Shown here piece by piece: positions 33,564-41,196 of a stretch of DNA of 64,000 bases (position 1 is the stretch's first letter; every line of letters begins with the position of its first letter). Both the position numbers and the translations under genes were made by a program. The DNA comes from Castellaniella sp. MT123 (GTDB lineage Bacteria > Pseudomonadota > Gammaproteobacteria > Burkholderiales > Burkholderiaceae_B), in assembly GCF_039614765.1 (NCBI RefSeq), contig NZ_CP154879.1, forward strand, positions 2,294,001-2,358,000. The letters are read 5' to 3'. The notes under the pieces were generated by a model that was not told the origin of the DNA, made no database searches, and saw only the letters and a list, made by a program, of their open reading frames with translations.

Positions 33564-34142
33564 ATGACCAGAACCTTGCACACCGTTGCTGTTTTCTGCG
33601 GCTCCAATCCCGGCGCGACGGATGACTATGCGCGTGGCGCGGATGGCCTGGGCCGCGCGCTCGCCCGGCAGGGCCTGATCCTGGTCTACGGCGGAACGAA
33701 CAAAGGCCTGATGAAGGCGGTGGCCGACAGCGTCCTTGCCCATGGCGGCGAAGCGCATGGCGTGATCACCGAAAGACTGCATGCCCTCGGCCACGTCCAT
33801 CCCGGCCTGACCCGACAGGAAGTCGTCCCCACACTGTCCATCCGCAAGGCGCGCATGATGGAACTCGCGGACGCCTTCATCTCCTTGCCCGGCGGCATCG
33901 GCACCCTCGAGGAAACGATGGTTGTCTGGTCCAGAAACCAGCTCGGCGAGATCGACAAGCCGCTGGGTCTGCTGAACATCGCGGCGTTCTTTTCCCCCTT
34001 CCTGGCCTTTCTGGACAGCATGGTTCAGACGAAATTTCTGCCACCCGCCCACAGAGCCGCGATCTCGGTGGATACCGATCCGGAAGCTCTGATCGAAAAA
34101 CTGCGCACCTTCCAGGCGACAGACGTGCCGAAATGGCTGTAA
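33564..34142 (+). CDS. LOG-family protein (cytokinin riboside 5'-monophosphate phosphoribohydrolase type)
   Basis: Rossmann-like nucleotide 5'-monophosphate N-glycosidase of the LOG/TIGR00730 family, 192 residues. The family motifs RKARMMELADAFISLPGG and GGIGTLEE are intact, so it should be active. The start at 33564 has GAGG seven bases upstream; ATG at 33552 overlaps the gshA stop and is an alternative. The bacterial role is uncertain (AMP/nucleotide turnover or metabolite repair). Confidence 0.88.
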   Translation: MTRTLHTVAVFCGSNPGATDDYARGADGLGRALARQGLILVYGGTNKGLMKAVADSVLAHGGEAHGVITERLHALGHVHPGLTRQEVVPTLSIRKARMMELADAFISLPGGIGTLEETMVVWSRNQLGEIDKPLGLLNIAAFFSPFLAFLDSMVQTKFLPPAHRAAISVDTDPEALIEKLRTFQATDVPKWL

Positions 34143-34208
34143 GGCGCGCGCCTGGCCTGACAGCCACTTGTTGCGGGACCGATTTATAATCCCCCTCGCA
34201 ATCGATCC

Positions 34209-34239
34209 ATGGGTTCCCTCACCCCATCCACCAAAAAGG
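34209..34239 (+). ncRNA. preQ1-I-type riboswitch upstream of yhhQ-queC
   Basis: A compact H-type pseudoknot can be drawn. P1 is ATGGG (34209-34213) with CCCAT (34223-34227), followed by TTC, then P2 5' strand CCT (34217-34219). A lone C at 34220 would contact the ligand. After P1 an A-rich tail (34233-34236) leads to P2 3' strand AGG (34237-34239). This matches the preQ1-I consensus GGG-TYC ... ACCCCA ... AAAA-AGG. The AGG is also the ribosome site, seven bases before the yhhQ ATG, so ligand binding would hide it. The downstream genes handle preQ0/preQ1. Confidence 0.75.
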
Positions 34240-34245
34240 TCCCTC

Positions 34246-34917
34246 ATGACAACCGCTCCTGTTCCGCTGTTGCGGACTTCCAGCTCGCTGGCGCTGCTGG
34301 TCGCCTTTCACATTGCCATCATCATCGCCAGCAACTATCTGGTGCAGCTGCCCATTGAACTGCTGGGCTTTCACAGCACCTGGGGCGCATTCAGCTTCCC
34401 GTTCATCTTCCTGGCCACCGATCTGACCGTACGCCTGGTCGGCAAGGCAGCCGCCCGCCGCGTGATTTCCCGCGTGATGGTCCCTGCGCTGATCGCATCC
34501 TATGTCGTGTCGGTCCTGTTCCATGACGGCCGGTTCAGCGGACTGGGCGCGCTCGGGGCGTTCGATGCCTTCGTGTTCCGCATTGCATCCGCCAGCTTTG
34601 CCGCCTACGTCCTGGGCCAGTTGCTGGACGTGCAGGTCTTCGATCGCATCCGGCGCAGCCGCCTGCCCTGGTGGGTCGCGCCCGCCGCTTCCGCGATATT
34701 AGGGCAGGCGCTGGACACCCTGGTCTTCTTCGCGGTCGCGTTCTGGCACAGCAGCAATCCATTCATGGCGGCACACTGGGTGGAGATCGCCCTGGTGGAC
34801 TACGCAATCAAACTGACCGTCAGCCTGCTGCTGTTCGTGCCCCTGTACGGCATCGCCCTGAATGCCATTTTGCGGATACTGGGCCGGCGCACCGCCATGT
34901 CGGCATCACCGGCATGA
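34246..34917 (+). CDS. yhhQ: Queuosine-precursor transporter YhhQ
   Basis: Six-helix inner-membrane protein of 223 residues in the VUT/YhhQ family that imports 7-cyano-7-deazaguanine and related queuine precursors. Family segments are [20 protein letters not shown] and [20 protein letters not shown] at 34246 sits after the AAGG that is part of the riboswitch; longer frames are unlikely. Its stop overlaps the queC start (ATGA). Confidence 0.92.
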   Translation: MTTAPVPLLRTSSSLALLVAFHIAIIIASNYLVQLPIELLGFHSTWGAFSFPFIFLATDLTVRLVGKAAARRVISRVMVPALIASYVVSVLFHDGRFSGLGALGAFDAFVFRIASASFAAYVLGQLLDVQVFDRIRRSRLPWWVAPAASAILGQALDTLVFFAVAFWHSSNPFMAAHWVEIALVDYAIKLTVSLLLFVPLYGIALNAILRILGRRTAMSASPA

Positions 34918-35624
34918 TCGCAGGCCAAAGAACCGGCCGCGCCCTTGTCCTGTTCTCCGGCGGCCAAGATTCCACCACTTGCCTGGCCTGGGCGCTATCG
35001 CGATTCGGTCACGTGGAGACGGTGGGCTTCCAATACGGCCAGCGCCATCAGGCGGAACTGGCCTGCCGGGCCACATTGCGCGACCGCATGGCGACCTTTC
35101 ATGCCGATTGGGCGTCCCGTCTCGGTCCCGACCATCTGCTGGATGCGGGGGTTCTGGGGCAACTGGGGGCTTCAGCCATGACGGACGATATGGCCATTGC
35201 ACTGCAAGCGGACGGCCTGCCCAATACGTTCGTGCCGGGCCGCAATTTGCTGTTCTTTACGCTGGCTGCGGCCCTGGCCTATCGGCGCGGGCTGGATGTC
35301 CTGGTGGGCGGCATGTCGCAGACCGACTATTCTGGCTATCCGGACTGCCGCGACAATACCTTGAAGGCATTGCAGGTCGCGCTCAGCCTGGGCGTGGACC
35401 GCCCGTTGGTCATAGAAACTCCGCTCATGTGGCTGGACAAAGCCGATACCTGGGAACTGGCGCGGGAAACGGGGGGAACGGCTCTGGTGGAACTGGTACG
35501 CACAGAAACGCATACCTGCTACCTGAACCAGCGCGACGAACTGCATGCGTGGGGCTACGGCTGCGGCCACTGCCCCGCCTGCGTCCTGCGCGCGCAGGGC
35601 TATCAGCAGTGGCGGGCACGGTAA
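34914..35624 (+). CDS. queC: 7-cyano-7-deazaguanine synthase QueC
   Basis: ATP-dependent enzyme forming preQ0 from carboxy-deazaguanine in queuosine synthesis. PP-loop [12 protein letters not shown] opens the protein. The zinc ligands form the C-terminal cluster [16 protein letters not shown] plus an earlier Cys in HTCYLN. It has 236 residues. Coupled to yhhQ, so uptake and synthesis of the same precursor share one riboswitch-controlled transcript. Confidence 0.95.
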   Translation: MIAGQRTGRALVLFSGGQDSTTCLAWALSRFGHVETVGFQYGQRHQAELACRATLRDRMATFHADWASRLGPDHLLDAGVLGQLGASAMTDDMAIALQADGLPNTFVPGRNLLFFTLAAALAYRRGLDVLVGGMSQTDYSGYPDCRDNTLKALQVALSLGVDRPLVIETPLMWLDKADTWELARETGGTALVELVRTETHTCYLNQRDELHAWGYGCGHCPACVLRAQGYQQWRAR

Positions 35625-35639
35625 AAGGCACCCCCGGCG

Positions 35640-35954
35640 TCAATCATCTTCGTTGCCGTAGGCGCGCCTGTATCCCTTCCAGGCTCTTTCCTGCTGTTTT
35701 TTCCAGTGTTTCCTGGCATGTTTATAGGCGTGCTCGTCATAGTAATAGTACGGCGAGGGTGGCACATAAACGGGCTCGGGCACCACGACGACACGCGGTG
35801 GCGGCGGTGGTGGGTAATAGTAGACGGGCGGCCCACCAAACACGACACCCGGAATCCCGATACCAATGCTGAGGTCTACGCCCCCTGCCTGGGCGGCGGG
35901 TCCAGCCATCAACATTCCGAGAGTCAGGGCGGCGACAGATATGATCCTTTTCAT
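35640..35954 (-). CDS. Exported Pro/Tyr-rich small protein
   Basis: A 104-residue protein with a signal peptide (MKRIISVAALTLGMLMAG, cleavage near AQA-G). A run of Tyr and Pro (YYYPPPPPP around residues 45-53) follows, then a basic, Trp/Tyr-containing C-terminus. Similar proteins are common in Alcaligenaceae but have no known role; it is probably periplasmic or surface-exposed. It is convergent with queC. Confidence 0.7.
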   Translation of the reverse strand: MKRIISVAALTLGMLMAGPAAQAGGVDLSIGIGIPGVVFGGPPVYYYPPPPPPRVVVVPEPVYVPPSPYYYYDEHAYKHARKHWKKQQERAWKGYRRAYGNEDD

Positions 35955-36042
35955 CGGTCATCCCTTCGTAAATCGCGATAGCCCATTGTGGCCCAAATGG
36001 ACAGTGGAAACCTGAACGACAAGGATCTGCGATTTCAAAGTA

Positions 36043-36264
36043 TTGCAAAAACGCGCGACCTTCGTGTTTGCGGAACAAATGTTAACTATTGCCGAGCAGA
36101 TCGCGAGCGAGTTGGCAAATTCGATCTCATTCGAGAAATACGTGGATCAGTTCGAGACGACGCTGGAGCCCGCGGCCAGGCAGATGAGAGCGGCGGAATG
36201 GAAGGGACGAACTGCTATCGAAAAGCCACCAACCGAAATTGTTGACAGTACATGGCGAATATTC
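36043..36264 (+). pseudogene. Unrecognised gene cut by the left IS256 copy
   Basis: An open frame of 74 codons (MQKRATFVFAEQMLTIAEQI start, helical, no recognised domain) runs into the IS at 36264. After the right target duplication the same frame stays open from 37649 to a stop at 37751-37753, reconstructing a protein of about 110 residues. Codons upstream of 36043 in another frame (ATG 35997) suggest an additional frameshift. I do not recognise the product, and it may be a decayed fragment rather than a real gene. Confidence 0.4.
36257..36264. repeat. Target-site duplication, left copy (GAATATTC)
   Basis: GAATATTC at 36257-36264 directly precedes the left IS end and recurs at 37641-37648 directly after its right end. 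The 8-bp length is typical of IS256-family transposition. The target is a perfect palindrome. Confidence 0.95.
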
Positions 36265-37640
36265 GAGAGTGTCCGGAATTTTGTGGGCGAGGCATAACAT
36301 GAGAGAAAACGATCATGGATATGCCCGTGAAACACAAGAAACCATCCATCGCGGCGCAGGCGGCCGCCCGCGAGGCGCGGCTGCCCAAGCTGCCTGAGCA
36401 CCTACTGGACGGCCTGGTCGAAGGCCCGATGTCAGCCATGGAGGTCGAGGACCTGATCGATGCCTTCGGCCGCGCGGTCATCGAGCGGGCCATGGGTGCG
36501 GAGATGAACGTGCACCTGGGCTACCGCCCCGGTGAGGACAAGCCCGCCGCGCAGACCGATGAGCGCAACGGCGTGAGCACCAAGACGCTGCTGACCAAGC
36601 ACGGTTCGGTGCAGGTACAGCTGCCCCGAGACCGCGACGGCAGCTTCGAGCCGGTGCTCATCCCCAAGCATGAACGCCATTTCGCCGGGTTCGATGAGCG
36701 CATCATTGCCCTGTATGCCCGTGGCATGAGCGTGCGCGAGATCCAGGCTTTTCTCGCCGAGACCTATGGCACGAACGTTTCGCCCGAGCTCATCAGCGAG
36801 GTGACCAACGAGGTGATGGCCGAGACCGTCGCCTGGCAGAACCGCCCCTTGGAGCGCATGTACCCGGTCGTCTTATTTGACGCACTGCGGGTGAAGATCC
36901 GCACTGATGGTTTGGTGGTCAACAAGGCCGTCTACCTGGCCCTGGGCATCGACGCCAACGGGGAACGCGACGTGCTGGGGCTGTGGATCGAACAAACCGA
37001 GGGCTCAAAATTCTGGCTCAAGGTCTTCAATGAACTGAAAAACCGAGGCTGCCAGGACATCCTGATCGCCGTGGTGGATGGCTTAAAGGGCCTGCCCGAG
37101 GCCATTAACGCGGTCTTCCCGAAGACGACGGTGCAGACCTGCATCGTGCACCTGATGCGCAACAGCTTGGATTACGCGGGCTGGAAGGACCGTAAATTGG
37201 TCGCTGCCGCGCTCAAGCCCATCTATACCGCCGCCAACGAACAGCAGGCCCGAGAGGCCCTGCAGGCCTTCGCCGATGGCCCCTGGGGTACCCGCTACCC
37301 GACCATTGTGGCCGCCTGGGAACGGGCTTGGGAGCATGTGGTGCCGTTCTTCATCTTCCCGCCCGATATCCGGCGAGTGATCTACACCACCAACGCCATC
37401 GAGAACATGAACCGGCAGCTGCGTAAAATTATCAAGAACCGGGGCCAGTTCCCCAGCGATGAGGCGGCTGTGAAGCTGCTGTGGCTGGCGCTCAGAAACA
37501 TCCTGGCCAAGCCATCCCGATCCGTTCACACTTGGAAGGCGGCGATGAACCAGTTCGCCATTCTGTTCGGTGAACGGTTCACTGAGGCCAGGGATTAACC
37601 AATGTCAAATCGCCCCGCCCACAAAAAATCTGACACTCCC
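36265..37640 (+). mobile_element. IS256-family insertion sequence, copy 1
   Basis: A complete 1,376-base element. Its ends are imperfect inverted repeats: GAGAGTGTCCGGAATTTTGT at the left and, read inward from the right, GGGAGTGTCAGATTTTTTGT, both continuing with GGGCG. One transposase gene fills it and an 8-bp target duplication flanks it. It sits about 115 bases upstream of gntR, so outward transcription from its right end could alter expression of that regulator. It looks functional. Confidence 0.95.
36315..37598 (+). CDS. IS256-family transposase (copy 1)
   Basis: Mutator-type DDE transposase of 427 residues. The catalytic acids are the Asp of VVLFDALRVKIR, the Asp of IAVVDGLKGLPEA and the Glu of YTTNAIENMNRQLRK, with the conserved C/H spacer region TVQTCIVHLMRNS between them. 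It is full length without stops. It differs from the second copy at roughly two dozen residues (for example E20T, L23F, N152D), so the two elements are not very recent duplicates. Confidence 0.95.
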   Translation: MDMPVKHKKPSIAAQAAAREARLPKLPEHLLDGLVEGPMSAMEVEDLIDAFGRAVIERAMGAEMNVHLGYRPGEDKPAAQTDERNGVSTKTLLTKHGSVQVQLPRDRDGSFEPVLIPKHERHFAGFDERIIALYARGMSVREIQAFLAETYGTNVSPELISEVTNEVMAETVAWQNRPLERMYPVVLFDALRVKIRTDGLVVNKAVYLALGIDANGERDVLGLWIEQTEGSKFWLKVFNELKNRGCQDILIAVVDGLKGLPEAINAVFPKTTVQTCIVHLMRNSLDYAGWKDRKLVAAALKPIYTAANEQQAREALQAFADGPWGTRYPTIVAAWERAWEHVVPFFIFPPDIRRVIYTTNAIENMNRQLRKIIKNRGQFPSDEAAVKLLWLALRNILAKPSRSVHTWKAAMNQFAILFGERFTEARD

Positions 37641-37648
37641 GAATATTC
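37641..37648. repeat. Target-site duplication, right copy (GAATATTC)
   Basis: Exact repeat of 36257-36264 after the right IS end; confirms a simple insertion with no later rearrangement at this copy. Confidence 0.95.
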
Positions 37649-37657
37649 AAACAATAT

Positions 37658-37667
37658 TTGTCAACAC
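37658..37667. promoter_or_regulatory. Candidate GntR operator upstream of gntR
   Basis: TTGTCAACAC matches the GntR-family GT-n-AC pattern and resembles TTGTAGACAA at 48053-48062 at the other end of the cluster. It lies in an AT-rich stretch 88 bases before the gntR start and only 10 bases beyond the IS target duplication. Confidence 0.45.
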
Positions 37668-37754
37668 GGAATTCTTCAATTGCATATAAAGCTTTAAAAT
37701 ACCGTGGTCCGCCGGGAAATTCTCTGCGCCATATGGTTCTTCCATCCCGATAAC

Positions 37755-38456
37755 ATGTCGCCATCCAATACCGCTCTCCCCAGCAGCCCCCGGAACCGCG
37801 AGGGCAATGAAGACATCTACGAAAAAATCTATGTTGCCATCCTAGAGCATCGCCTCGTTCCAGGTACCAAGCTGGCCGAAGAACGCATGGCCGAGATCTT
37901 CAAGGTTAGCCGCGCGCGCATCCGGGAAGTTCTGGCGCGGCTCGCTTATGAACACATCGTGGAACTGATCCCAAACAAAGGCGCGTTCATTGCGAAACCC
38001 ACGGTCGAGCAGGCACGCGACATCTTCGAAGCGAGAAGGATCATCGAGCCGGCCATAATGCGCCGCCTGGCATCCAATATGGCAGCTAAGCAGGCGGCCG
38101 CGCTTCGGGAGCACATCGCTCAAGAGCGCCAGGCTCGGAAGAACGACGACAAGCGCGCGGTCATCAGGCTCTCAGGAGAGTTCCATAATCTATGCGCGGA
38201 TCTCGCCGGCAACGTAGCGCTTTCGAGAAGCCTGCGTGAACTGACGACACTGACCTGCTTGATTATCCTCGTCTACGACGCGCCCACCGCGCACAGTTGC
38301 CGGGAAGACGAGCACTCGATGATCGTCGAGGCGCTGATCGAAGGCAACGAAGCCCTGGCCTCGACACTGATGAGCGAGCATCTGGATCATATCGAAGGCA
38401 GCGTCAATCTCGATGTGTCGCTCAAGGAAGTGGACCTAGCCGACATTTTCACCTGA
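37755..38456 (+). CDS. GntR-family (FCD) transcription regulator
   Basis: A 233-residue regulator with an N-terminal winged helix (about residues 17-80: LEHRLVPGTKLAEERMAEIF and VSRARIREVLARL) and a C-terminal FCD ligand domain (about 90-220) with the metal/ligand histidines in SGEFHNL and SEHLDHIEG. ATG at 37755 is chosen; the frame upstream is non-conserved. It converges on the catabolic gene set at 38522-47923 and is its likely repressor, with the substrate or an intermediate as inducer. Confidence 0.88.
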   Translation: MSPSNTALPSSPRNREGNEDIYEKIYVAILEHRLVPGTKLAEERMAEIFKVSRARIREVLARLAYEHIVELIPNKGAFIAKPTVEQARDIFEARRIIEPAIMRRLASNMAAKQAAALREHIAQERQARKNDDKRAVIRLSGEFHNLCADLAGNVALSRSLRELTTLTCLIILVYDAPTAHSCREDEHSMIVEALIEGNEALASTLMSEHLDHIEGSVNLDVSLKEVDLADIFT

Positions 38457-38521
38457 ATCCAGGTCTCGAGCTGCCTTCGAACAACCCTGTTCGAAGGCAG
38501 CTCCGTCACAATGTCATGCCA

Positions 38522-39295
38522 TCACAGCATGACGTCACCGCCATTGGGCGACAGAGTCTGCCCGGCATAGAAGGCGCCAGCGCCAGACGCGAGAAGCAAC
38601 GCGGTCGGAGCAATCTCGTCGACGTGTCCGAACCGTCCCACAGGCAGTTGAGCCTTCTTGACCTGCAGCCATTCCTCGCTATGATTACGCAGCAATTCCG
38701 TGTCCACCGGCCCCGGCGCGATGCTGTTTATCATCACGTGGTGCGGCGCTCCTTCGTAGGCCAAGGCACGAGTGAAGCCGATGACGCCCGCTTTGGCTGC
38801 ACAATAGTGAGCCAGTCCGGGCGCGCCCTTATAAGCCAGTTGGGATGCGATGTTGATGATGCGCCCCCACTTGCGCGCCACCATGGGTGCGAAGAATGCG
38901 CGGCTGACCAGCATCGTGCCGCGCAGGTTCACACCCACTGTGCGGTCCCAATCGCTGTCGTCCGTCAATTCGAAAGCACGATCTCCACCACCGACGCCCG
39001 CCGAATTCACGACAATGTCCACCCGGCCCAATTTCTGAGTGGCCCATGCCGCAAAGTCCTTCACCGCCGCAGGCGACGACACATCACATTCCGTGGCGTG
39101 CAGGATGAGCCCTCTTGCTGCCATCCTGTCCCGCAGCGCATCGGCATTCACGGCATCCCCGAAATGGCAGATCGCGACTTCAGCGCCATGCTCCAGGAAC
39201 AGCTCGGCAATGGCGCCGCCGATGCCTCGACTGCCGCCAGTAATCAGCGCCTTGCGGCCAGTCAGATCAAATGTTTTGTGCATGATTTCGTCCAT
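38522..39295 (-). CDS. Short-chain dehydrogenase/reductase
   Basis: Classical SDR of 257 residues. The cofactor motif is ITGGSRGIGGAIAE, followed by NSAGVGGG, the catalytic Ser in NIASQLAYKG and Tyr/Lys in YCAAKAGV. The start at 39295 shares a base with the stop of the upstream hydrolase gene (TAATG), so it is translated in the same unit. It probably oxidises or reduces a hydroxyl/keto intermediate of the pathway; the substrate is unknown. Confidence 0.88.
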   Translation of the reverse strand: MDEIMHKTFDLTGRKALITGGSRGIGGAIAELFLEHGAEVAICHFGDAVNADALRDRMAARGLILHATECDVSSPAAVKDFAAWATQKLGRVDIVVNSAGVGGGDRAFELTDDSDWDRTVGVNLRGTMLVSRAFFAPMVARKWGRIINIASQLAYKGAPGLAHYCAAKAGVIGFTRALAYEGAPHHVMINSIAPGPVDTELLRNHSEEWLQVKKAQLPVGRFGHVDEIAPTALLLASGAGAFYAGQTLSPNGGDVML

Positions 39296-40200
39296 TAATT
39301 CGTCGGTGCGGGGTGAACCTGCTGCCAATGCTTGGCAATGTCGAGCCGTCGGGTGATCCACACATCAGGAAACTGGGCGACATAGTCTAAGAATCGCTCG
39401 AGTGCCGCAGCCCGCGCCGGATGGCCCACGAGCCGCATGTGCAGACCCACGGACATCATCTTGGGATGCTGACGGCCTTCCTTATAGAGCATGTCAAAGG
39501 CATCTTTGAGAAAGCCGAACCACTGCTCGGACGTGCTCACACCCGCAGCGTATTGCCCATCGTTGTTGGTCAGCGAATATGGCACCACCAGATGCGGCTT
39601 GCCCTCGACGCGCGTCCAGAACGGCAGTTCCTCGCCGTAGTAGTCCGAGTCGTACAGGAAACCACCCTCTTCCACCAGTAGCCGACGCGTATTGACGCTC
39701 GGCGAATACCGACAGTACCAGCCTTGAGGACGATGGCCGACTATCTTCTCCAGTGAAGCAACGGCATGGTGGATGTGCTCCCGTTCCTCATCCTCGGACA
39801 ATTGATAGTGCTGAATCCAGCGCCATCCATGCGAACAGACGTCGAAGCCTGATTCCCTGATGAAATCGCAGGCTTCAGGATTACGCTCAAGTGCCAGCGC
39901 GCAACCGAAGATCGTCGCAGGCAGCGAACGCTCCTGCAGCAGACGCATCACCCGCCAGAACCCCACGCGACTGCCGTATTCGAACAGCCCTTCCGCCGCC
40001 AGATCACGCCCGGCCACACCAGCCAGGCCATGGCTTTCGGTGAACCAGGTCTCAGTCATACCCTCGCCGTCCTGGAAGGAGGGCTCGGAGCCTTCCTCAT
40101 AATTGAGCACGAAGTTCAGAGCCAGACGCGCGCCACCCGGCCACTTCGGATCCGGAGGGTTGCGGCCATAGCCCACAAAATCGCGTTGCAGATGATCCAT
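39295..40200 (-). CDS. Polysaccharide-deacetylase-fold hydrolase (PuuE allantoinase / imidase-like)
   Basis: A 301-residue NodB-fold protein of the PuuE type, with the opening GYGRNPPDPKWPGGARLALN, FVLNYEEGSE, SRVGFWRVMRLL, CSHGWRWI and a C-terminal histidine in SVGLHMRLVGHP. PuuE members hydrolyse allantoin, and related enzymes hydrolyse cyclic imides; others deacetylate peptidoglycan. Next to a hydantoinase-like gene, cleavage of a cyclic amide or imide is the most likely role. Confidence 0.82.
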   Translation of the reverse strand: MDHLQRDFVGYGRNPPDPKWPGGARLALNFVLNYEEGSEPSFQDGEGMTETWFTESHGLAGVAGRDLAAEGLFEYGSRVGFWRVMRLLQERSLPATIFGCALALERNPEACDFIRESGFDVCSHGWRWIQHYQLSEDEEREHIHHAVASLEKIVGHRPQGWYCRYSPSVNTRRLLVEEGGFLYDSDYYGEELPFWTRVEGKPHLVVPYSLTNNDGQYAAGVSTSEQWFGFLKDAFDMLYKEGRQHPKMMSVGLHMRLVGHPARAAALERFLDYVAQFPDVWITRRLDIAKHWQQVHPAPTN

Positions 40201-40248
40201 GTTTGAGAGACCTCCATGAATGGGGAAAATTGCGCCTGGACCTGGGTA

Positions 40249-41196
40249 TCAGGCCCCAGCCGCCTGCCTTGCACGTGACTCGATCCACGCGGCATATGCC
40301 CGGATACCCAGCTCGAGCGGAACGCGGGGTTCGTAGCCAAAATCCCGTTGGGCCGCCTGGATGCTGAATTGCCCCTGAAATTCGTCCATAGGGTCCGGAC
40401 CGTTCTGCAGCTCGATATCGGCCTCGGGGAACACTCGTCGGACCAATGCCGCCAGCTCGCCGAGGGTCACACGCCCATTGCCCGTGACGTTATAGGTCGT
40501 CCTTGGTAGCGCCACCGCATCCAGCGCCCTCAGCAGGCCGTCCGCCGCATCATCGACATGAATGAATTGCCGAGGGAAATCTTGACCGAACGACATTCTC
40601 GTCGGCCGCTTGGCCTGCGCATCCTCGATCATGGCCCTGATCACACAGTCCGTGGTCCGACCGGGCCCGTACACCCACGACAAGCGGATATTTACAGCCG
40701 ACAGGCCGTACTGCTCCGCATATGCTGTCGTGATGTATTCGGAAGCCACTTTGCTAGCGCCGTACAGACTGCCCGGCCGCAACAGACTGTCCTCTACGAT
40801 AGGAACTCCCGACTGTGTGACACCATAGGCGCTAGTGGACGAGCAGTAGACGAAACGGCGGGCCTGATGCACACGCGCCAACTCCAGTACGTTAGCAGTA
40901 CCCACGATATTGATCTGCACCATGGCATACGGCGTATCGCGTGCAACCATCGGTCCCGAAAACGCACCGCAATGAATCACCGAATCGATGCCGTCGCGCG
41001 CCAACGCGTGCAGACCATGGATATCGCCTAGGTCGCACCCATTGATGGCGATGCCGTCTTCGATGATGGAAGTCACTCGATCCACGGCGATGAAGGCACG
41101 ATCCTGCGCCACAAGGCGGCGAACCAGAGTACGACCGACCAGGCCTGCCGCTCCAGTCACCAGCACAGGTTTCGTAGATTGTTGAGTCATCGTCAT
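40249..41196 (-). CDS. NAD(P)-dependent epimerase/dehydratase (extended SDR)
   Basis: A 315-residue Rossmann protein. The GAAGLVGRTLVRRLVAQ cofactor loop and the YGASKVASEYI active site (Tyr-x3-Lys) are intact, as is the SSTSAYG segment with catalytic Ser. It overlaps the ABC ATPase gene by four bases. Epimerases of this type act on sugars or hydroxy-acids; why one belongs with an importer and amidohydrolases is unclear and is informative about the substrate. Confidence 0.85.
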   Translation of the reverse strand: MTMTQQSTKPVLVTGAAGLVGRTLVRRLVAQDRAFIAVDRVTSIIEDGIAINGCDLGDIHGLHALARDGIDSVIHCGAFSGPMVARDTPYAMVQINIVGTANVLELARVHQARRFVYCSSTSAYGVTQSGVPIVEDSLLRPGSLYGASKVASEYITTAYAEQYGLSAVNIRLSWVYGPGRTTDCVIRAMIEDAQAKRPTRMSFGQDFPRQFIHVDDAADGLLRALDAVALPRTTYNVTGNGRVTLGELAALVRRVFPEADIELQNGPDPMDEFQGQFSIQAAQRDFGYEPRVPLELGIRAYAAWIESRARQAAGA

